The translations under genes were made by a program, and so were the position numbers. From Monomorium pharaonis (lineage: Eukaryota; Arthropoda; Insecta; Hymenoptera; Formicidae), in contig NC_050473.1 in the NCBI RefSeq assembly GCF_013373865.1, forward strand, positions 7,885,710 to 7,949,709: a DNA stretch of 64,000 nucleotides. The letters are read 5' to 3'. Within the stretch, counting starts at the first letter, position 1; each line of letters begins with the position of its first letter. The notes under the pieces were generated by a model. The model did not search any database and had not been told where the DNA came from. It saw nothing but the letters and a program-made list of their open reading frames with translations. Positions 1 through 11,910 of the stretch are shown here, piece by piece.

Positions 1-582
1 AACAAATATTAAAACAATGTCTTTTTTTTAATTGCTACGTTACATAACATCTGTTATTTGTATAAAATTATTAACAATTAAAAAATTATTAAAAGTAAAA
101 GTTATTTAATATGATAAAAAAATATTAATATCATTTGTGCGCTTTTTATTCATCCTTTTATCTTTGTAACCTCATTATTTGCAGCAAAATTGATAAACAT
201 CTTACGTGACAAATAGATTTAATCACAAAAAAGCGAAAAACTAATTTTAATGCACGCACATGAACTTTAGCTATGTGTGAAGAGAGCATAACGAATGTGT
301 GGACGATGCACCCAGTTACTCGTGCACTAATTTTTATTATTATTATGATAATTAGCAAAAAAACATTGCCCATAAACGAGCCGATGCGTGCCTCATTCGT
401 GGAATTTTCCTTTAAACTTTCAAAAGCCTAAGCGGATTCAATCTTAGCAAGACCCTCCCTTCTATAAGAAAGGACTAAAAAGATTTAATTTTTGTTTAAG
501 TAAAATACAAAAGTAATAATTTTTATATCAATTTGTCAAAATCGTCAAAATCGTTACATATATATATGTCTGTCTGTTTGTC

Positions 583-679
<97 letters not shown>

Positions 680-1780
680 CATAATTAAGGTAAAATAATT
701 TCAAATGCAGGATGATAATTAGATAATTATTTCTTACATGTTACAATTTTTTAAAAAATTACACACTAAAAATACTAAACTAATAAGTAAACATTTAACT
801 CAAAATATAAATTATATATAAAATATAACATATAAATTAAATACAAAAGGGTAAAATTAATAAGAGAAAAAATACTTCAGACTTTGATTTTTTTTAGAAA
901 GAGGAATAAAATTGTCGACTCATTGAACCGGGACCATTTCCGACAAGTTGAAAACGAATTATATAGTTTACACAATAATAAATTAAATGAGTTTCACGGC
1001 ATAAACAAAGATTTACTATAAAAATTTCTGGGACACAATCTGTGTGTGTGTGTATGTATGTGTGTGTAATTGCTAATGCTCAAATTTTTATAGTTGATTA
1101 CAATCTTATATGATAATATGTCCATGTGGGAATTGTACGGAAATGAAAGGAAGTGAAGGTAACTACTGTAATTCAAATTACACTATGTAATATATATACT
1201 ATTATATATATCTGTTATATACCATATACAAATTTGTATTATGTTTTTTATATCCAATGCATATATAGAATCTTAAGTAACTTATCATTTTTCTTATCGT
1301 ATTTCCTTCTAATTTAAAACACTTATAAAAATATATTTGTACATAAAATGTACAATATAATGTACATAAAATAATTACGTTTTAAACTATTTTATGTATA
1401 CTGTTATTTTTTTATGTATCTATTCTATTAAGAATACATATATTTTTTATTATTATAAATATATTTTATACAGTCTAGTATCTCGAATAGAAGTTGCAAA
1501 TAATTAATATTTATTAATTTTTGTCTTTATTGTATGACTATTATTTTTTATATTAAACTGCAATTTTAAAAAAAGAGTTATTAATATTAACATATGTGTA
1601 CATAATCATATATCTTTATGTAAAAAATTGTGATAATTTTCTGGGGACAAGGAGACATAATACGGTAGTTTATATTTTTAACGTGAAACTCATTTTTTTC
1701 AAGGTAAAGAGTCAACGATGGATCATAAGCTGATGTAACCTTGTTACCGATTTCCTATCTAGAAAAAGGCATGTAAAGTC
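1..1780. other. AT-rich intergenic DNA
   Basis: Apart from the TG microsatellite, this stretch is AT-rich, with frequent stops in all frames. It contains short TG and TA runs (around 1041-1067 and 1190-1215). I see no splice-consistent coding exon. Confidence 0.6.
568..677. repeat. TG microsatellite with TGTC leader
   Basis: A run of TGTC-type repeats passes directly into about 45 uninterrupted TG dinucleotides. It is an ordinary dinucleotide microsatellite in AT-rich intergenic DNA and is likely to vary in length between individuals. Confidence 0.97.
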
Positions 1781-1834
1781 GATTGCTCGCATTTCTCGAA
1801 GTTTATTGTTGTCGCTTTCCCGCGATGCCGATTG
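1781..1834 (+). repeat. Dispersed repeat copy 1 (about 54 bp)
   Basis: This segment, with the core TATTGTTGTCGCTTTCCCGC followed by GATGCCGAT, matches 14227-14279 in the same orientation with only a few mismatches and one or two indels. The indels shift the reading frame between copies, so it is more likely a non-coding repeat fragment than a conserved exon. No transposon family was recognised. Confidence 0.6.
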
Positions 1835-1908
1835 GTTCTCTCGCTGTGCTTACTTTGCAAGAGTGTTGCAAGAGTAGCTGTCATTGTGACTGAATTTTGA
1901 CAGTTAAA

Positions 1909-1935
1909 TTTGTATAGATATTATATCTATACAAA
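1909..1935. repeat. Near-perfect palindrome, 13-bp arms
   Basis: The arms TTTGTATAGATAT and ATATCTATACAAA are separated by a single base. It may be a transposon remnant or simply an AT-rich cruciform; no flanking duplication is evident. Confidence 0.75.
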
Positions 1936-2282
1936 TATCTGTGTGATATAATGGATCGTTATTACAAATATTTAATGGTACAAACTAATTCCGGTTATTG
2001 TGATATCTAAAATATAAGGTTGCAACGAAGCTCTGTGAAATAAAGAAAACAATAAAGTTCATTTATCAGACAATATATAAAATGGAAAATGTATTACTTG
2101 GCGTTTACTTATTTCTACATTATCTATGGCCATGATTAAAATACCTATGCATATTACGTCAAATACTATGGCAAATCTTTTATATAATAAATCTTTTATA
2201 AGCAAATTAAAATTTGCATAGATGTTCAGAAGAAATCTTCCCTCTCGCGGGTACGACCTTGACGTGGTGAGAGGGCTCAGTG

Positions 2283-2324
2283 CCCCACAGGCATTCAAGC
2301 CACAGGGCTTGAATGCCTGTGGGG
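2283..2324. repeat. Perfect 19-bp hairpin with 4-nt loop
   Basis: The arm CCCCACAGGCATTCAAGCC (2283-2301) is followed by ACAG and then its exact reverse complement (2306-2324). It is much more GC-rich than the surrounding sequence. It could be a transposon end, a structured RNA stem or an inverted microduplication. Nothing in the flanks settles which. Confidence 0.9.
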
Positions 2325-2459
2325 GAAGCTAACAGTACCCATTGCACCTATTACGTCGTCGATCGTAAAATTGTGGCTCGTCGCGCCGCGTTAATGCGGT
2401 TCGGGAGTACCGTTAATGCAATTGAATTGAAAACAAACCGTAGTCAATTTGTCGTGTCG

Positions 2460-3198
2460 CGCGTTTGTTTCGGAAGTACCATTTAAACAATAGGACTAGA
2501 AAGACTTTTTGCATTCGAATGAGTTATTAGTATAGAGTTCGAGAAACCGCTCTCGTCCGGGTTAATTATCATCGTGTGCATTTTGTACAGATTGGCTTAA
2601 CGTTCGATTCCACGGAGCATTCTCCGAACTGATAGGCATCGTAGGGTTAAAACGTGGAGTGACGCATTAGTATGTCGCGCGAAAGCTTTTGACGGTTAAT
2701 TAGTTTTCGTGCGGTTTTAATATATGTAATCGCGAGTGTTTTTCGCGAGTGTCTCGTGACAACGAAAAAAAGGACAGCCTATTCTGAGAAGAAGAGGAGG
2801 TCCAGGAAGGGCATCGGGCATCAGCGGAGCAACCTTGAGGTAAATATTTATTTGCACAGATGGTTTTTATTAAAAATTCGGTTTTATTGAAACAAAGTTC
2901 AAAAGTATTTAGAAAAAGAAAAAATGTATATAACATTTTATATATTACACATTTATATTTGTAATGATTTTTTTTTTAATAAAATTTTATAAAGTATTAC
3001 TAATTATATTTTTTTACGTGTTTGCATATTCGTATGTGTTTTGAAGTCGAATTTTAAAAGTTCAATGTTCGCGTAAAATTTTCAACTTTAAATATTTATT
3101 CTTGTGAGCACTGTTTTAATTTGAATCTTATGTTTTTGTGTTACAGTATCATCGCAGCTTCGTGGCTGAATAACTCCGCTTGTTGCGCATCGGATCGG
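2460..3198 (+). other. Possible spliced non-coding (5'UTR-like) exons
   Basis: A moderately GC-rich block ending near 2838 is followed by GTAAAT, a donor-like site. A second block (about 3147-3198) is preceded by TGTGTTACAG and followed by GGTGAGTG, giving good acceptor and donor sites on the plus strand. Neither block has an open frame with a start codon. They could be 5'UTR exons of a plus-strand gene beyond this view, a long non-coding RNA, or the leader of a retroelement. This rests on splice-like signals only. Confidence 0.25.
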
Positions 3199-3219
3199 TG
3201 AGTGATGATTTTTTTTATG

Positions 3220-3307
3220 GAACAACGACTCTAAGAAATTTATATTAAATATCTCTTTATGTAGTATGTATTATAAATAGTACTCACTTTTCATAGAGTC
3301 GTTGTTC
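3220..3307. repeat. Small inverted-repeat element (about 88 bp)
   Basis: GAACAACGACTCT at 3220-3232 is repeated exactly inverted at 3295-3307. Allowing one mismatch, the arms extend inward to about 19 bp. The interior is AT-rich. It resembles a miniature inverted-repeat element or a stable RNA hairpin. Confidence 0.7.
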
Positions 3308-3429
3308 TAAATATATGGCTATTGTATGGCTATTGTATGGTATACCAATAAACTTGCAACTTTTCTGTTAGACCGGGTATTTGCATGCGTTTTTCTTGCA
3401 AATAAATTAAAAAATTGAGCCCCTGGAGT

Positions 3430-3645
3430 TTAAATGTGTGCGTATAATTTTATATGCCCAAAATCAGCACAACACTCAAATAAAGGGGTCGTGTTGAATC
3501 GTTATAAGAATTTTAGCGACAATTCTTGATCGTTCTTGTATAGTTTGATATTATTTTTAAACAGAATTCTGGCGATTAAACGTTTGTAAATAATATTTTA
3601 TACCCGAGATTAGCACGACACTCAAATAAAGGTGTCGTGCTGAAT
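3430..3645. repeat. Two direct repeats about 146 bp apart, each with a hairpin
   Basis: Similar segments end in hairpins around a common loop, TCAAATAAAG. The second hairpin (3612-3641) has perfect 10-bp arms, AGCACGACAC and GTGTCGTGCT. The first (3466-3496) is partly degraded. Upstream sequences (TTTAAATG..., TATGCCC or TATACCC) also match, so the duplicated unit is roughly 80 bp. Confidence 0.7.
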
Positions 3646-4230
3646 AAAATTTGAAATTTTAATTTTTTAATTTAAATTGTTTCCTTAACGTTATTTTTCC
3701 ATTAAATAATCATAATAATAGTGTAAGCAAGAAATATATTCATACGGAAATAATTGAATTATCTTATTTTCTGGAAAAATAAAATAAAAATATTTAAACT
3801 AATAAGTCTAAAGCATTAAAAACATCAATTTTTAAGAAATATAATGTAAAAAAATAATAGTGTTCTTGTTAACTCATTATTATTATTTTTATTTTGTTAC
3901 ATTCTTATTTATATAAGCAACTAATAAAAGGTAAATAATGTTACACACTGCAAAATAATTTTTTTATTAAATAAAATTATTGGCAACAATAACCAATGTA
4001 CGTCAACAAATATAAATATAACAACAACGATACTATCAAAAAACAAGCAAATATTGTTCTCTCGTCACGTTAATAAATGTAACAACAATTCTTAAAGGCA
4101 AGGCTTAAAAAGACGAGTTTACTATATCGCCATTTAATGTCATTCAGTTTAGCAAGAAAATATTTCACGAATCAACAGTTATTCGTGTCATTCGTTGGAA
4201 TCTCGTCTAACAACCATCCCGTAACTTTTC
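3646..4230. other. AT-rich spacer downstream of gene A
   Basis: This holds the 3' flank of gene A on the minus strand. It is AT-rich with no supported exon or repeat beyond short homopolymer runs. Confidence 0.5.
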
Positions 4231-6212
4231 TCAGTATCTCATCCTCTTACGACCGCGTTTCTTTATTTTTCTTCGGTGGTAAATGTGCTTGTAGACCGGT
4301 ATGTGAATCGGATATAGCTTCTCTACTGGAACGGGCACATGCTTTTCGATAGTTATTGGCACCGCCTTTTCTACGCGCACTGGTACAATTTTCTCCACCG
4401 GATATGGTACCTTCTTCTCCACTGGAATCGCGATAGTTTTCACGACCGGCACAGCAACCGGCTGGACAAACGGCACGTGGACGGGATAAGGCTGTGCAAC
4501 ACCTATCGCCATTGGTTGGGGCACAGGTATTGACACGGGCTGTGCCACTGGGACTCCTATAATATCAGGATACGTCATAATTTATTTTGTATCTTTTTTC
4601 CTCCCTTGTATAGTTTCTTAAGTATCAATGTTAAGGAGAAAAATCAATTTTCTTCAAATGGTTATTCTTACATAAACTATATAGAATTTTAACTTTATCG
4701 AAAAAACATCATTAAAAAGATATAAAGATCATCGTATAATAACATAAAATAGAATAATATAAAATAATAAAAAAAGTAGAACAAGAAATTATAATTATTA
4801 TTTTTTGTAAAGTAAAATTAATTTTTCAGTATATTTGCTACTAGAGAAAGGTCATTAAAATCCGTATTATTATAGATCTCCTAAAGCAGTAACTCTATAT
4901 ATCCCGAAAGCTGAATTGCACTGTATTAATTCTGATAAGATTGATCTGCTTAGATGAATAAAAAATAAAATCCTATAGAAATATAACTTACACATTTATA
5001 ATTTTTTTATTGAAAATATAACAAATCTATTTTTATGTATATGCTACGTGTTCTGTCTTTCAGAATAATGTAACATATTTTTATAATTTAAAACTAGAAA
5101 AATAAAAAGAACATGCTTGATAATATTAATTTTAAATAAAATTTTTGTTAGCATATTTTTAATTAGAAAAATAGGAAGTACAATGTAAAGTATGAAACTT
5201 AACATAATGTAAGTTTCATAACATACGTTAGAATTTAAATAAAAATTTCTCAAATCCGCGATTCGTGTTGATCGGTCTGATAAAAATTTTTTGATGAATA
5301 CTTTGATCGACTAGATTTTTAACATAAATATTACTTTCGAGCATATTGCTTTCACAAATAATATAAAATGCAAAACTAATGCATTCGGCGATCAGGTTTT
5401 TTTATTTTGTTTTTAATACATAAATGTTCTATTTTAATTTAGTAACTCTATATATGAACTAATAAAAGTTTCTATTATCATCAAAATTAAAAAAAAAAAA
5501 ACATTTATAAAATATTTTTTAAAAACAAAAACAATATTATGTCCATCATTTTTGTAACACACGGTATTTCCAAAATCAGATCCCATAAAAATACTCCATG
5601 TTACGAATACAACGTTGTGTCAAAATTTCAAAGCAATCGGTGAATAACTAATGGAGATCTTAGATGAGTAACAAACATTTTACATTTTTATTTATATAGA
5701 TTATAACATGTATTTATTATTATATCTTAAGTTTCAAATAATTTTCTATGGTTTTGTAGATATCATTTGTTCTACTTTATTTAATTTATTGCTATTATAG
5801 TTCACAAAATCTTACCGATATTTTTTACAACTGGCACTGGTACTGGTTTTGTGATTTCTACGTGTTCACTGATATGTTGAACATTATCCTTAAATCCTTG
5901 ATTAAAATCTATGTGAAGATTGCCATCATTTCCGAAAGAAGAATATGAAGAAAGATCCGGAATGTTTAAATTTTGACTATTGGGACTGTAATTTGTGGCA
6001 TCAAAATTAGATAATCTACCAAAATTATAAGTAATTAGAAGTCGAAGCAATAAAACGTATAATATTAAAAAGTAATAAATACGAACTATTAAATCTTCTC
6101 AATTTGCTGTTACTTACCCATGCCATTCAGAATTACTCTCTGGAAAACTAGTAAACGCTGCTTTAATTAATAAGCATACAGCGAGTACCTTAAATAACAG
6201 AATTAATAACAT
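4231..6212 (-). CDS. Gene A: secreted Val/Pro/Lys-rich cuticle-like protein
   Basis: Three exons join in frame: 6118-6212 (from ATG, donor GTAAGT), 5816-6015 (acceptor TTGGTAG, donor GTAAG) and 4231-4556 (acceptor ATTATAG, stop TGA). The product is 206 aa. Residues 1 to about 19 (MLLILLFKVLAVCLLIKAA) form a signal peptide. A Ser/Asn-rich segment runs to about residue 85. From about residue 88 onward the chain is built of short Pro-Val units such as KPVPVPVVK and VPVEKKVPYPVEK, and it ends in a strongly basic tail (HRRKIKKRGRKR). No catalytic motif is visible. Such PV/K repeats are known in insect extracellular matrix and cuticle proteins, including the Drosophila Vajk type; that family link is by resemblance only. 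The junction VKNIG to VPVAQ continues the repeat, which supports the intron call. Confidence 0.82.
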
Positions 6213-8600
6213 TTTATTTTAATAATAATTTCAAATCTTAATTTCTTTGAACTATTATTAAAGAGAAATATAAAAAAAGAAAATAATAAATTATGACAAA
6301 TTTTATTACATATTAACAAAATTTAGTTTATTTAATAAGAAAATAAAATAATTATTTACTTTTATTTTAAATTGTAACAAAAATACAAAAATAAAAAAAA
6401 GTTAAATATGCAAAATCTTTTTGTAAATAAGTTCTTATTAATATACTTCTTCTTGTTATAATAAAATTATATATAAATAAATATATATATATATGTATAT
6501 ATATGCATGTGTGTGTGTATAATTTAAATATTAAATTTTTAACAAAATGTCCAAATTTAAATATATCACCACTTTTTTACTATTACATCGAAACTTTTAG
6601 TTACTTAGTTCGACTTGAATATAAGTAAAACGGTGAAATACAAGAAATATCTTATTCACGAGCGGACACTTAGAAAAACATTCACCAATGCGCCCTTTCT
6701 TCCCTCCGAGGAAAGTGCTGCTGGCGACATGTCGGACTCGATATCATCATTCTTGCGCGTCGTACAAGATACCCGGAATCTACGAGAGCGCTATCGTACT
6801 TGTATCGCGCACAGAAAGCATGGAAATATCGGCAATCACTTTCCATCGCCATTGTTCGCCGTAAAGCCGGAACTCGCTCGCGAGCCGAGTCGGGCGCCAT
6901 GAATCTCCGCTTCCGCGATTCCCACGCGACTCCCTCGGTCACGGTCCCCGAAATCCTTATCCGTCTTTTCCTACTTACTGAAGGCAGATGGAGCATTTTT
7001 CTGAACACGTCGCGGTGAGAGATAGCGTAAACGAGACAACGGATGGGATACTGCGGATAGGTTCTGATGGACCATTCGTTTTTATACGTGACGCTTTCTC
7101 CCCCTTCCTTGCTCATCCACCATGAATAGCTGATGGCCTCGCGTGGAAACTGAACTCGCACGTACGCACGTATATCCGATTGGCAAATTGGAAATGAGTC
7201 TAGTTCGAGCCTACTAGTTGGCAATAACTAGATCGAAACTGCAAGTCTAGTCGACCGAGGTAAGAACCTGTTTTTCAGTTCGATCGTGACGTTGCGATAC
7301 TGCGAGGCATCACCAGCGATTCTCAATCGGCGTATTTATGATATACGACATTTGCTATCAATGCAGAAGAAAAATAAATTTTATTAGACGATATTACGAT
7401 AGCAATCATTAGCGTTTAAACTAATTTTATCTTTGCAAAGAGATATTTAATCTTTTTTAATCAATTTTTCATGAATAAAGATCTCTATTTGAAGCATCAA
7501 ATTACTAGTAAAATGTTAAAAATATAGATGTATTTTGAAATTAATTTAAATCACATTTACTTTTAGAAATATAATATTTTATACTTTACACTTTATAATT
7601 TCAGATTCGTCCGAATCTATTAAACATGTATAACCTCTAATTTTGGCAAATATACTCTTAATGTCATCTTTGCGAAAGGAAGTGATCAATTAAAAATCTA
7701 ATATGTTTCAGATAAATTATTCAGATGAACCTGAATCCTTGGAATAGAAAGTAAAGACCTAATTCTTACGCCACAATTATAATTAATATAGTTATATAGT
7801 AATAATAAAAAGAAATCACATTATTAATACGTTGGTTTTTGTATTAAAAACAAATTATCAGGATTGTTCAGAAAGCTATGAATTTGAAGCAATAAAAAAT
7901 AATGATTAAAAGAAGATAAGCTTTGTTTGGTTAAAGTGGCTCTTGCATGATATTTTCTCTTTGCATGAATGTATATACATTTTTTTATTTCTTCACTAAA
8001 AAAAACAAAAAAAAACGATGGGCATTAAATTAGAGACGATAAGGTAAATATTAATGATCAAGCAAACTCGTTGATCACCCGCACGAACTGATCGACATCT
8101 TACGTGCTCGCGTTTACGTGCGAAAGTGATTTTCCTTTTCTCTAAACGTGTTCTTCTTTTGCGGCATATTTATTGCTGGGCGGTGAAATGAAATGGGAAT
8201 ATCAGCGAACGCGCATTAATCTTCAGCAACAAAGTGCCGCGTTGATTTTCTTTGATAAAGTGTCGCACTGATAAGCATTTAAAGCCTCATATTTCGCAAA
8301 ATAAAAGCAGGAGAATTAATTTCTGTCCGCAGGATTACGATTACGAAACTGATATACGTTTTGTAATATACGTTCTCGCGGTTATAACTATGTCAAATCT
8401 TTGATTTAACCGCGAGAAAGCATCGTCAAATGATATCCTTACAAGAATGAGTAATGTAATCATACGAACGATTTATTCCGAGATATCCTGCGCGCGTAAC
8501 AAAATTGGTTATTTCAGATTTTTTTTCTGGTCGTGAAAAGGACTCGCCACTGTATACTTACCGCGCTAATTTATCGCATTACCCTACATATACGAAGAAA
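6213..8600. other. Intergenic DNA upstream of gene A with a GC-rich patch
   Basis: AT-rich sequence surrounds a GC-rich, CpG-bearing patch at about 6670-7300. The patch carries overlapping open frames on both strands but no codon pattern, signal peptide or splice context that I can defend. It may be regulatory. Confidence 0.4.
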
Positions 8601-11600
8601 TCAGCGCAAAATGATTATAATTTTAGAATGTGAATGACAAGTTTATCAGAGCGACACTCGTACAAAAGAAACATAAAGGCACATTTCAACGTAGAGTCAT
8701 TAGTATCGCTGTACGAGTTCGGGGAGGAAGAACGAGGAGGCTGGATTATACATCTCTCAGGTATACAGCGTGTAAACATGACAGCCTCGTCGTTTACTTA
8801 GAGACATTAATAACCGTGCGCCGGGAGGAGTATCGTACGCTAATAAAACGATGTTATATTTAAAAAAAAATCAGGTTACAGCAGGATTCCACAGTGAGAG
8901 TGGCCGGTGTTGCGCGCCATAAGAAAGGAAAGCAAATAAAACTGGGTGAAGGAGAAGTTCGCGGTGAAAAAACGCGGTGGAAAAAGACGCGTCCAAAGAG
9001 AGCATTATCCGATCCGTTGTGAAAGGTGGATCTCTCGATCTCGTTGTAACGGCGCAGCGTCTGAAAATTGCGCTTAACGTGGCACCGACGCGGCGATACG
9101 GAACGGATGATTGACCGCGTTTAACGATAATCGGGGCCTGTGTTCATTGATGCCTAAAAGTCGCGTGGCCGGCCGAGGCCGCATCGTCGTCGCCTTTAAC
9201 GATATTAACGCTCGCCCGAGGTAAACAAGCGAAACCTGCGGCGCTTTCCACGCCATTTCATCCCAATTTTAATTTTACGGACAATTATGTATTCGTCTTC
9301 TAGATTTATTCCGATGCAATTTGTGATTAAAAGAAAATAGAAATATTTGCATATTTGGACATCGGTATCTCCGCACCGCTTGTCATGCACAGTCTCGCGT
9401 GAAATGAGTTTACCGTGCATCTAGTTTATATGCATATCATTACCGGCTATACCTTGTGATTATAGGAGTAATAATGACAGTAATTATAAATATATATGTG
9501 TGCTTATATCTTAACATTAAGATTTCAGATTTAGATCTTAATCTTTTACCTTCTCTTTGTAACACACACATAATACGTACACAGACGTACACATTGCTTA
9601 ACAAAAAATATTTGATCCATTAAGCACTAATTTATTTATCTCTAAGCGTTTAATATCTAATTTTTTCGACAAAAACTTTGATATAATTTCAATAAGAGCT
9701 GATAATAATAAATCATTTCTCTTACTAAATTTTACAATTTCTAATTTTGAATGTCCATAATATTTATATATATTATATATAAAAACAGTATTAATAATGA
9801 GCTATAAATAATTTCTCTCTGACATATCTATTATGTTTTCGTTGAGCAAGCTGCGTTTTTCTTTTGAACCATCAGTAATACTACTAAGTCATATTGGCAG
9901 GACTTGACCACCCGGTCCGTTTTTTTTTTAACTTTGAAAGAGTAATCCATTGTCCTTACAAATGGGCAAGTATGTGGAGGCAGCGATCCGGGGAGTGGTG
10001 CAGAAAGAGTGACTTTGATCGAACGCCTCTCTTCCGCGTCCGGTTCATAGAACTCGTTATGGCAACATAAGAGCGATACGCGAGAAAGAGACAGGAGAAA
10101 CCCAGGATGACTAAGAAAGGAAGAGGCAAGTGAAAGGATCTCGGTACGTTCACACGGGTGTACATGCTCGTAGATTTGGAGCCAACGACTACGCCCAGAT
10201 ACCTAGTGGATGACAAGATACAGGTTGCAGGCACTTGATCTTGGCGTCTCACGTAACTGGACACTCTGACCTCATGTCCATTGTCTGCCGATTCATACAG
10301 AAAGGTTACTTTCACTCTCTTCTTCAGAAGACAGTCTCGGCGATAAAAATTATTTGGAAATTTAAAAAGCAAATCTGCAGATGGAAGTGTGAAGTACTAT
10401 GAAAAGTAAAGCAGTCGCTAGTTTCAAATTCTTACTAAAAATTGCTGAAAAAGTTCAATAATTGAATAGACATACTATAATTAGATTATTAAAATAATAT
10501 TGATATGTCGATTACATGTTTAACTATTTTAGTAATGTTTATGTAAAATTTATGTGGCTGATGTATTATGTACATACAAATGCATTTGCATAAATAGATT
10601 GATTTAGATTTTGAGTCTAAATTAAAACATTTAACTGTATAATCGGTCAAATTATATTATATACGCATAATAATAGTTAACATTATACAATAATCAATAA
10701 ATACAATACAAGCGTTAAATAATCTACTTTACTGCAATTTGTTTTGATGAAAAAAATAGATATGCTTATCATGATAAAAAAAGGTTTCTTTTAGCACTGT
10801 TTTTCACATGCACATTTGTTATTAGATGTACATTTTTCATATTTTTTATAGAAAAACTATACTGCATGTTTGATTAATTGTAGATATATTGTTTCTATCA
10901 CACTCAAAAAAATAATTTTGCAACTTTAACAAAAAATTGCATATCTGTAAAAATTAGCTCAAACAGATAAATAATTAGCAAATATTGTATACCATATAAT
11001 ATGTATAATACAATAACATAAAAAGATTATTAATATACTTATTAATTAATATAATTTAATGTATGTATAGTATAGTTTACATATGTATGGTATATCACAT
11101 TTTAAATTAATAGATATAATTTATAATTTTATTTTATTATCATTTTTAATTTTTTCTTTCTTTTGCTTTAATAAATTCTTGTTCTTTATTTTTGTAATTT
11201 ACTATAATATTATAAGACTGCATATTCTTTACAACTTTTTTAAATTAGACCAATCTTTTGCCAACCGATGATAAGCTGTGCGAAAGATATTTCATTCTAT
11301 GGTAAAGATATAACTGATATAACATTTAGAATAATATAATAATTTTATAGCTATCACTATTAATATTTAAAAAATATTAATATGTTTGAATTAAATAAAT
11401 TTAATTTTTATATATAAGATATTATTTTTTTGTAAACTTATAATTTTTAGAAAAGGTTCTACCAACCGTTGATAACTGCTAGTTTGATTAAAAGTTTATT
11501 ATTTAATTTTAATAACATTGTAAACAATATACAGATACAAGTAAGAAATTTATATATGACGATAAAACTAAGACTATCTAACAGGATCATTTTTTGATAT

Positions 11601-11910
11601 AAAAACTCATTTGCTAGAGTCCTACATAAATTGATAAACGTATTTCACCACTAAATAAATAATTCAATAAATATTTAATAATTAAATATATAATGTGACA
11701 GAAAAGATAATAAAATTGATAGAGAATTTGTAAAGTAAACTGTATATAATTTTTATTGATGAAACAATCTTTACATATGTAACAATTACAAAGTTATATT
11801 CATAACACTAGAAATGCCCTATGTCACCGTCACCATGATTGAATATATACTGTTATTGATATGATGTTTAATGGAAAATATGTATAATGTCATGTAAAAC
11901 GTCACGTTTC
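8600..11910. other. Intergenic DNA between genes A and B
   Basis: A second GC-rich patch spans about 8640-9270 and a third about 9950-10380. The remainder (10380-11910) is strongly AT-rich and low in complexity. The open frames in the patches are unrelated to the neighbouring genes, and I could not place them in a spliced model. Confidence 0.4.

Noticed and set aside
2600..2615. GTTCGATTCC, resembling a tRNA T-loop
   Set aside because: No matching acceptor, D or anticodon stems can be folded around it.
6682..7224. 180-residue minus-strand open frame
   Set aside because: It lies in a GC-rich patch with overlapping frames on the other strand; no signal peptide, motif or splice context, and composition unlike the cluster genes.
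9956..10372. 138-residue minus-strand open frame
   Set aside because: No recognisable motif and no promoter or splice partner; could be a degraded repeat, but I cannot support a gene.
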